DNA from: Alphaproteobacteria bacterium
GTDB lineage: Bacteria; Pseudomonadota; Alphaproteobacteria; Micropepsales; Micropepsaceae
Assembly: GCA_015654715.1 (NCBI GenBank)
Contig: JAATGK010000165.1
Location: forward strand, 1-9,466
Length of the DNA: 9,466 bases
Direction: 5' to 3'
Positions 5,290 to 9,466 of this stretch are shown in pieces (the stretch's first letter is position 1; every line of letters begins with the position of its first letter). Below the pieces are notes generated by a model that had not been told where the DNA came from, ran no database searches, and saw nothing but the letters and a program-made list of their open reading frames with translations. Made by a program: the position numbers and the translations under genes.

Positions 5290-6495
5290 ATGCCGGATCC
5301 AGCCGATTGGAAGCCCGCCACGCTGGCGCTGCATGCCGGTGATGGTTCGCGCGAGCCGGGTGCGCCGCTCGGCAATCCTTTGGTCCCCGCCACCAGTTTT
5401 TATGCCGATCCGGACGGCATCGGCTTTTCCGCCGCCGATCTCAAAGCCGATGCGCCGCATTTCTACGTCCGCTGGGGCAATCCCACCGCGGCTGTGCTGG
5501 AAGCGCGTCTGGCGGCGCTCGAAGGCGGCGAGAGCTGTCTCACCTTCGCCAGCGGCATGGCGGCGGTGTCGGGGTTGTTCCTGTCGAAGCTGAAAAGCGG
5601 CGATCATCTGGTGCTGTCGAACATCTGTTACGCCGGGGTGGCCGAATTGGCGCATGATGTGCTGCCCGGGCTCGGCATCGCGGTCACCACGGTGGATGAA
5701 TCCGACGCCGCGGCGGTGGCGAACGCGATGCGGCCCGAGACGCGTCTGGGGCACATCGAAACGCCCGCCAATCCGCTGCTGCGGCGGGCCGACATCGCGG
5801 CGGTGGCGAAGATCGCCCATGCCGGCGGCGCCGAACTGTCGGTCGATGCCACCATGGCGACGCCGGTGGCGACGCGGCCGCTGGCGCTGGGTGCCGATTT
5901 CGTCGTGCATTCGCTGACCAAATACATCTGCGGTCATGGCGATGCGCTCGGCGGTGCGGTGATCGGAACGGCCGATGCGATCGGTACCTTGCGCACCTCC
6001 GCCGGCATTCATTTCGGCGGCGTGCTCAATCCCTTTGCCGCTTGGCTGATGTTGCGCGGGCTGGAGACGCTGCCCGCCCGCATGGCGCTGCATGAGAGCA
6101 ACGCGCGCGCCGTGGTCGGCTTTCTGGAACATCACCCGCGCATCGGGCGCGTGATCTGGCCGGGGGCGGCGTCGCATCCCGAGTACGAGATTGCCCGCCG
6201 CCAGATGGCGAATTTTTCCGGCATGATCAGTTTCACCGCCAAAAACAGCGCGGCGCTTGCCACCGCGTTCGGGGCGCGGCTGAAACTCGTCGCTTATGCG
6301 GTGTCGCTGGGCAAAACGCGCAGCCTCATTTTCTACATTCCGACCGAAGATCTGCTGCGCACCTCGTTCCACCTCGCGGGTGCCGAGGCGGAGAAATATC
6401 GCTCCCTGGCGGGCGAAGGCCTGTTCCGCCTCTCGGTCGGTTTGGAAGATGCCGGCGACATCATTGCCGATCTGGAGCAGGGGCTGGCGGTGTGA
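5290..6495 (+). CDS. Cys/Met metabolism PLP-dependent enzyme (cystathionine gamma-synthase / beta-lyase / gamma-lyase family)
   Basis: A 401-residue fold-type I PLP enzyme. GGAGAG lies 3 nt before ATG 5290, which fixes the start. The PLP lysine is K211 in H-S-L-T-K-Y-I-C-G-H. Asp186, which pairs with the pyridine nitrogen, lies 25 residues before it, and Tyr114, which stacks on the cofactor, 72 before that. Y59-V-R61 in the Y-x-R-W-G-N-P-T motif binds PLP phosphate from the neighbouring subunit, and R380 (F-R-L-S-V-G-L-E) should bind the substrate carboxylate. The spacings match E. coli MetB as I recall them. One oddity is that the usual V-D-N-T is V-D-A-T (Ala187), and Y-G-G-T is Y-A-G-V (114-117). 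The family covers synthases and lyases acting on cystathionine, homocysteine or methionine, and sequence alone does not decide between them, so no symbol is given. It is divergent from ybaK. Confidence 0.9.
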   Translation: MPDPADWKPATLALHAGDGSREPGAPLGNPLVPATSFYADPDGIGFSAADLKADAPHFYVRWGNPTAAVLEARLAALEGGESCLTFASGMAAVSGLFLSKLKSGDHLVLSNICYAGVAELAHDVLPGLGIAVTTVDESDAAAVANAMRPETRLGHIETPANPLLRRADIAAVAKIAHAGGAELSVDATMATPVATRPLALGADFVVHSLTKYICGHGDALGGAVIGTADAIGTLRTSAGIHFGGVLNPFAAWLMLRGLETLPARMALHESNARAVVGFLEHHPRIGRVIWPGAASHPEYEIARRQMANFSGMISFTAKNSAALATAFGARLKLVAYAVSLGKTRSLIFYIPTEDLLRTSFHLAGAEAEKYRSLAGEGLFRLSVGLEDAGDIIADLEQGLAV

Positions 6496-6501
6496 GTGCT
6501 G

Positions 6502-6515
6502 GCGGCCCGGGCCGC
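6502..6515. repeat. Perfect GC palindrome after the PLP enzyme gene
   Basis: GCGGCCCGGGCCGC is a perfect 14-bp palindrome starting 6 bp after the stop codon at 6495. As RNA it could fold as a 5-bp stem with a CCGG loop. There is no following T-run, so it is a weak transcription-stop candidate on its own. Confidence 0.4.
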
Positions 6516-6539
6516 TGCCTCCTTGGCCGTGGCCGTTTT

Positions 6540-6559
6540 CCCGGTATACCGGGGGTTTT
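6540..6559 (+). terminator. Possible intrinsic terminator
   Basis: CCCGGTATACCGGG (6540-6553) is a perfect palindrome forming a 5-bp GC stem with a TATA loop. It is followed by GG and TTTT (6556-6559) and preceded by TTTT, so it could also act on the other strand. It sits 45 bp after the PLP enzyme stop and before the promoter candidate of the next gene. The stem and T-run are both short. Confidence 0.4.
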
Positions 6560-6569
6560 GCCGCTCGCT

Positions 6570-6598
6570 TTGGAAATCGCCGGAATACGGCTTACACT
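6570..6598 (+). promoter_or_regulatory. Candidate promoter for the small secreted protein
   Basis: TTGGAA (6570-6575), a 17-bp spacer, then TACACT (6593-6598) give a good sigma-70-like pair. It lies directly after the candidate terminator and about 90 bp before ATG 6689. This placement supports an independent transcription unit for the secreted protein. Inferred from consensus only. Confidence 0.45.
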
Positions 6599-6688
6599 AA
6601 GGGAAGGTGGCCGTCGCCGATGCGCGTGCCCGGTCCGGATGGCTGTTCCGCGTCCCCACTCGTTCAAGGCCACCACAAGAGGAGAATC

Positions 6689-7033
6689 ATGATCAAGCGT
6701 CTTGTTCCGGCTCTGGCGGCTCTGGCCGCCCTGGCGGCTATGACAGCCGCGGCCGCCGCCGCGGGAGCCACCAACACCAAATCGCTCAATGCCTTCGTGA
6801 CAAGTTGTTCGACCGATGCCGGTGGCTGCCGATCGATCACCCTCAGCGCCGTCAAGTCGGCGCGGAGCGCCGAATACGGGTGCATTCCGAAAGAGGTCTC
6901 CGACAACGACGCCGCCGCCAAGCTGTTCGACTGGCTGAAGAACACCGCCAACGGTGATCAGAAATATGCCAACGACGCGCTCCCCGACCTGATGTGGACC
7001 GGCATCGACGAAGTCTGGCCCTGCAAGAAGTGA
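6689..7033 (+). CDS. Small secreted four-cysteine protein, Rap1a/Tai-like
   Basis: A 114-residue precursor with a strong AGGAGA ribosome site 5 nt before ATG 6689. Residues 1-25 are a signal peptide: K3-R4, a long Leu/Ala core, then Ala-rich sites, with cleavage probable around residues 23-26. The mature ~90 residues contain four cysteines (C40, C47, C65, C112) suited to two disulfides in the periplasm. The pattern S-C-x(6)-C, G-C-I-P, and terminal W-P-C-K-K matches the layout I know for Rap1a/Tai proteins (W-C ... C-L ... C-V-P ... F-P-C-K). That family includes periplasmic immunity proteins against type VI amidase effectors and many uncharacterised orphan homologues. No effector amidase or secretion gene is nearby, so an immunity role is not supported by context. 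Assignment by pattern only. It converges with the acetyltransferase gene. Confidence 0.8.
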   Translation: MIKRLVPALAALAALAAMTAAAAAAGATNTKSLNAFVTSCSTDAGGCRSITLSAVKSARSAEYGCIPKEVSDNDAAAKLFDWLKNTANGDQKYANDALPDLMWTGIDEVWPCKK

Positions 7034-7057
7034 CCGGGCTTGCCGCGGCGTAGCCGG
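7034..7057. terminator. Weak hairpin between convergent genes
   Basis: Immediately after the stop at 7033, CCGGGCT (7034-7040) can pair with AGCCGG (7052-7057) with a single G bulge, and the loop itself contains GCCGCGGC. It lies between two convergent genes, where a bidirectional stop would be useful, but no T-run follows on either strand. Confidence 0.25.
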
Positions 7058-7072
7058 GAAGGGGGGCTCGCG

Positions 7073-7630
7073 CTATTTTCCGTTCAACCGCTTGACCGCG
7101 CGCGCCGGATTGCCCGTGACGAGGGTGTCCGGCGGCACGTCGCGGGTCACCACCGCACCGGCGCCGACCACGCTGCGGTCGCCGATGGTGATGCCGGGTA
7201 AAATGGTGGCGTGGCCGCCGATCCAGCAATGCTTGCCGATCACCACCGGCGCGACGTCTTCCCATTCGAGCCGATCGGCCAGATCCAGCGGATGGCGCGC
7301 GGTATAGATGTGCACCCCCGGGGCGATCAGGGTTTTCTCGCCGATGGTGATGGTGCCGCCGTCCAAAAACACACAACCGAAATTGACGAACACGCCCGGC
7401 CCGGCATGGATATGGACGCCATAGTCGCAATGAAACGGCGGCTCGAGATAAAGATCGGGCGCCGAATTCGGACACAACTCGCGGATGACATCCTGCATGG
7501 TGTCGGCGTGATACTCGGTGACGTTGAGGCGGTGAAGAATGGCCTTCACCTTGTTCCTCACCCCAATCAACTCCGCCCCATGCGCATCAAACGGCTCGCC
7601 CGCGAGCATTTTGTCGTGTTCGGATTTCAT
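7073..7630 (-). CDS. Hexapeptide-repeat O-acetyltransferase (maltose/NodL/LacA type)
   Basis: A 185-residue acetyltransferase of the left-handed beta-helix (LbetaH) class, working as a trimer and using acetyl-CoA. The N-terminal ~55 residues are the maltose acetyltransferase cap (K-M-L-A-G-E-P-F-D near residues 7-15). Imperfect [LIV]-G-x(4) hexapeptides follow through residue ~165. The likely catalytic base is His113 in Y-T-A-R-H-P-L-D. The C-terminal coil I-G-D-R-S-V-V-G-A-G-A-V-V and V-T-G-N-P-A-R-A-V is typical. ATG 7630 gives the expected N-terminus, with GGAG 9 nt upstream; longer readings to 7696 add unfamiliar residues. Family members acetylate maltose, glucose, galactosides or Nod-factor sugars; the acceptor here is unknown, and no nodulation or sugar-uptake genes are nearby. 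Confidence 0.92.
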   Translation of the reverse strand: MKSEHDKMLAGEPFDAHGAELIGVRNKVKAILHRLNVTEYHADTMQDVIRELCPNSAPDLYLEPPFHCDYGVHIHAGPGVFVNFGCVFLDGGTITIGEKTLIAPGVHIYTARHPLDLADRLEWEDVAPVVIGKHCWIGGHATILPGITIGDRSVVGAGAVVTRDVPPDTLVTGNPARAVKRLNGK

Positions 7631-7718
7631 GGGGCGGCACTCCGATAGCAATTTTTCTTCCTTCCGCACCCCATCACGGCTGAACGGCAATGGCAATGCG
7701 CTGGTGCACGCCCCAACC

Positions 7719-7768
7719 TGTCATCTCCGGCGAACATCGCGAAGCGATGTGGGGGAGGGGACCCAGGT
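7719..7768. repeat. Intergenic repeat, copy B (related to 1227-1268)
   Basis: This block reads TGTCATCTCCGG ... GGGGACCCAGGT and matches the minus strand of 1227-1268 at both ends, while the middle differs. The centre is a perfect hairpin: ACATCGC (7734-7740), loop GAA, GCGATGT (7744-7750). Its tip, GCGAAGC, is a sequence known to form an unusually stable DNA mini-hairpin. Unlike copy A it shows no GTCATCCCC partner arm on the other side, so it may be half an element. It occupies the gap between divergent genes that start at 7630 and 7862. Confidence 0.7.
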
Positions 7769-7807
7769 GGGAAGTGTTGCGGATGTCTATAACGGCACGC
7801 CAAAACC

Positions 7808-7837
7808 TTGAACCTCCGCCGTCCGTGCTTATTTACT
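7808..7837 (+). promoter_or_regulatory. Candidate promoter for the small membrane protein
   Basis: TTGAAC (7808-7813), an 18-bp spacer and TTTACT (7832-7837) form a modest sigma-70-like promoter. Transcription would start near 7844, leaving a short leader that contains the GGAGAG ribosome site before ATG 7862. Coherent placement, but weak consensus. Confidence 0.35.
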
Positions 7838-7861
7838 ATTGGCACAGTGGAGAGCTTTGGT

Positions 7862-8161
7862 ATGGCGTCCGCTTATGGGATTAAGACGTTTGTCGGTGGC
7901 GTTATCGCGTGGTGCATTTGGCGGCTTTTTGCGCCGCTGCATCCGACTTACGTCATGTTCTATTGGTCCGTGGTCGTCTGTTTCGTCGTGCCGCTGACGG
8001 TTGCGCTTCTGTGGCCGGACATCGCAAAGGCGCTCGGTCGGCGCCTGATGCGGATGTTTCAGGCGCGCAAGGGCTGGCTGGTGCTGCGCGATTTGCCGGT
8101 GGCGTCGCGCTCGGCGTTCCGGCTGGTGCGCGAAGAGGAGCAGCGGCGCAAAGCGGCATAG
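7862..8161 (+). CDS. Small two-helix membrane protein, hypothetical
   Basis: A 99-residue protein of no family I recognise. ATG 7862 is preferred because GGAG lies 9 nt upstream and the first hydrophobic segment starts soon after; an in-frame TTG at 7808 would overlap the promoter candidate. Residues ~9-26 and ~30-51 form two transmembrane helices (V-G-G-V-I-A-W-C-I-W and W-S-V-V-V-C-F-V-V-P-L-T-V) joined by a very short turn, so both ends are probably cytoplasmic. The C-terminal ~45 residues are basic and charged (R-R-L-M-R-M-F-Q-A-R-K, then R-E-E-E-Q-R-R-K), consistent with a cytoplasmic tail. It converges, 13 bp apart, with a larger membrane protein gene. Confidence 0.7.
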   Translation: MASAYGIKTFVGGVIAWCIWRLFAPLHPTYVMFYWSVVVCFVVPLTVALLWPDIAKALGRRLMRMFQARKGWLVLRDLPVASRSAFRLVREEEQRRKAA

Positions 8162-8174
8162 CGCCGGCACCCGC

Positions 8175-9326
8175 CTAGTGGTTGGGCCGGCCGACGTCGC
8201 GCAGCATGATGAATTTCTTGATCAGGAAGCCGACCACGCCGCTGACCACGGTATCCACCCTGAGTTCGCCGAACGTCTTCCACTGGTCGATCGGAATATT
8301 GTCGCGAATGTATTCGACGCCGGTGCTCTGACCGATAAACGAGATCCAGCCGAAGGCGGCGACGGCGATCATGAACAGAATCTCGCCCTGCCAGCCGCCG
8401 ATGATGTGGTTCGGGCCGACGCCCGCCGCAATAACCAACACCAATGCGATCGCAACGAATTGCAGCGCGGCGGCGCCGTACTGGATATAGACGTAGTTGC
8501 GGTGCACGCGCCACATCGTCATTTGAAAATAGCGTTCGATGTGCAAGACGCGCAGCGGCAGCCAGATGGTGAGTGCCATCAGGTAATCGGATTGCGCCAT
8601 CCATTTGCCTTCGTCGAGGTCGTAGGAATCGCGGATGGCGATCTGGATGTTGTCGATGCAGGCCTTGAGCGCGGCGAGGCGTTGCAGCGTGTTTTGGCTT
8701 ACGGCGATGCAGGATTGCTGCAAGGCGGTGGTGAATTCCTGATCGACCCGGCCCAGAACGAGCATATAAAGGCCGTAAGCCACCAGCGCGCTCAAGGGGA
8801 AAATCACCAGCGTGCCATAGAAGGTCCCGTGCAGGCTCGCCAACGCGGGCGCCGCACGGAAAAGCTCGTTGCTGAGCCAGATCAGGGCGCAGAACGTGGC
8901 GATCGTGCCCAGGATGATGCCGCGCTTCATCACGATCTTGTGGCCATAACTGGTGCGAAACAGATACGCGAAGCGCTCATACAGCGCCCGCAGGTCGTTA
9001 TCGGCATTGGGGAAGTTGAGCGCGGTTTCATCGGCGAAAACGCGAAAGTACATCCGCCCGAGCTGATACGTCATCCGCGAATCCGGAAACATCTCGGTGC
9101 GTGTCCGCGTGCGGTCGAGCAGCGTATTCATCTGTTGCTGGATTTCGCTGCGCTCTTCCGGTCCGGCCTTGCTGAAGGACTCGGGCTCGACATTGTCGAG
9201 CTTCAGGTCGGCCGGGAAATGGCGGAATGTTGTACCGACCTCGTGAAACCGCCACGCGACGCCATCCGCCGTTTTGACGGACGTGCTATGTGCCACCGTA
9301 TCGGCGGTTTGTGTACTCACCCCCAT
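8175..9326 (-). CDS. Four-helix membrane protein of unknown family
   Basis: A 383-residue protein that I cannot assign. ATG 9326 is preferred: GAGGGGG lies just upstream on the minus strand, whereas the in-frame ATG at 9365 has GGAG only 1 nt away. Layout: a soluble N-terminal region of ~130 residues, partly charged helix (E-E-R-S-E-I-Q-Q-Q-M-N-T-L-L-D-R-T-R-T-R), then TM1 (~135-155) and TM2 (~168-191). A ~90-residue soluble, helical insert follows (Q-N-T-L-Q-R-L-A-A-L-K-A-C-I-D-N-I-Q), then TM3 (~284-304) and TM4 (~315-334), and a ~50-residue C-terminal tail with a hydrophobic patch (V-V-S-G-V-V-G-F-L-I-K-K-F-I). No signal peptide, metal site, nucleotide-binding or transporter motif is visible. 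Two helical hairpins flanking a coiled insert suggest a scaffold, sensor or channel, but this is a guess from shape alone. Confidence 0.8.
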   Translation of the reverse strand: MGVSTQTADTVAHSTSVKTADGVAWRFHEVGTTFRHFPADLKLDNVEPESFSKAGPEERSEIQQQMNTLLDRTRTRTEMFPDSRMTYQLGRMYFRVFADETALNFPNADNDLRALYERFAYLFRTSYGHKIVMKRGIILGTIATFCALIWLSNELFRAAPALASLHGTFYGTLVIFPLSALVAYGLYMLVLGRVDQEFTTALQQSCIAVSQNTLQRLAALKACIDNIQIAIRDSYDLDEGKWMAQSDYLMALTIWLPLRVLHIERYFQMTMWRVHRNYVYIQYGAAALQFVAIALVLVIAAGVGPNHIIGGWQGEILFMIAVAAFGWISFIGQSTGVEYIRDNIPIDQWKTFGELRVDTVVSGVVGFLIKKFIMLRDVGRPNH

Positions 9327-9466
9327 GTCCCCCTCATGCCCCACAACGGGCGAACCATACTCCAAATGGTTGCGTTGGGTAAGCGGCTCACAACCGCGAT
9401 GCTGTGCACCGGGGCGAGCATGCGATGAGGCCGGTGGCGCGCCCGACTATTTGAGGAACAGGCACG
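9327..9466. other. Intergenic end region, nothing assigned
   Basis: This is the upstream region of the four-helix membrane protein and must hold its promoter, but I find no convincing -35/-10 pair. Only very short reading frames occur on the plus strand. A GAGGA near 9452-9456 could be the ribosome site of a plus-strand gene starting beyond the window; this cannot be tested here. Confidence 0.3.

Noticed and set aside
5227..6372. Minus-strand open frame (381 codons) antisense to the PLP enzyme
   Set aside because: The PLP enzyme has all catalytic residues in frame; the antisense frame is compositional noise from high GC.
7073..7630. NodL as a sign of a nodulation region
   Set aside because: The protein fits the broader maltose/galactoside acetyltransferase family and no other nod gene or nod-box is visible.
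1167..7768. Composite mobile element bounded by the two related repeats in opposite orientation
   Set aside because: The two copies are diverged, the genes between them are housekeeping-like with uniform composition, and no transposase or integrase is present.
8178..9428. Long plus-strand open frame (416 codons) antisense to the four-helix membrane protein
   Set aside because: Its composition (runs of H, R, Q, D, E without hydrophobic core or motifs) is that of a GC-rich shadow frame, and the minus-strand reading gives coherent membrane helices and a good ribosome site.
9318..9466. Minus-strand frame open from the window edge into the start of the membrane protein gene
   Set aside because: It is about 50 codons with no recognisable C-terminal motif and overlaps the likely promoter and ribosome site of the membrane protein; too short to support.

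Overview
The window looks like chromosomal DNA of a high-GC alphaproteobacterium, most likely in the Hyphomicrobiales (Bradyrhizobium / Xanthobacteraceae neighbourhood). The reasons are the GC-rich codon use, the type of housekeeping genes, and two kinds of palindromic intergenic repeat of the 'GTCATGGCCGGG...' and 'GTCATCCCC...GGGACCCAGG' type that I associate with these genomes. The placement is an inference; no rRNA or other marker gene is present.

Layout. Bases 1-66 are the last codons of a 23S rRNA ribose methyltransferase (RlmE/FtsJ type). A palindromic repeat follows (85-182), then a formate/nitrite-family transporter (303-1163), a second repeat (1167-1268), and a two-gene block encoding an exported DUF885 metallopeptidase-like protein and a GNAT acetyltransferase 5 bp downstream. 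A minus-strand XRE regulator with a C-terminal sensor-like domain (3502-4341) meets the GNAT gene tail to tail, with overlapping stop codons. It is divergent from a small basic hypothetical protein (4451-4720). Next come a minus-strand YbaK-type Cys-tRNA(Pro) deacylase (4743-5216) and a divergent cystathionine gamma-synthase/beta-lyase family PLP enzyme (5290-6495). After these are a small secreted four-cysteine protein resembling the Rap1a/Tai family (6689-7033) and a minus-strand maltose/NodL-type hexapeptide acetyltransferase (7073-7630). A third repeat (7719-7768), a 99-residue two-helix membrane protein (7862-8161) and an unrecognised four-helix membrane protein on the minus strand (8175-9326) complete the window.

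How the genes relate. This is mostly a patchwork of short, independently oriented transcription units, not one pathway. The only tight gene pair is DUF885 peptidase plus GNAT. The tRNA deacylase and the Cys/Met PLP enzyme share a divergent 73-bp spacer and are both linked to cysteine chemistry, but a functional link is speculative. The parts least explained by known families are the XRE regulator with its repeat-bearing operator-like spacer and basic partner protein, the orphan Rap1a/Tai-like secreted protein, and the four-helix membrane protein. I see no mobile element, CRISPR array, tRNA or rRNA gene, and no convincing new defence or biosynthetic system. No gene-free stretch exceeds 300 bases.
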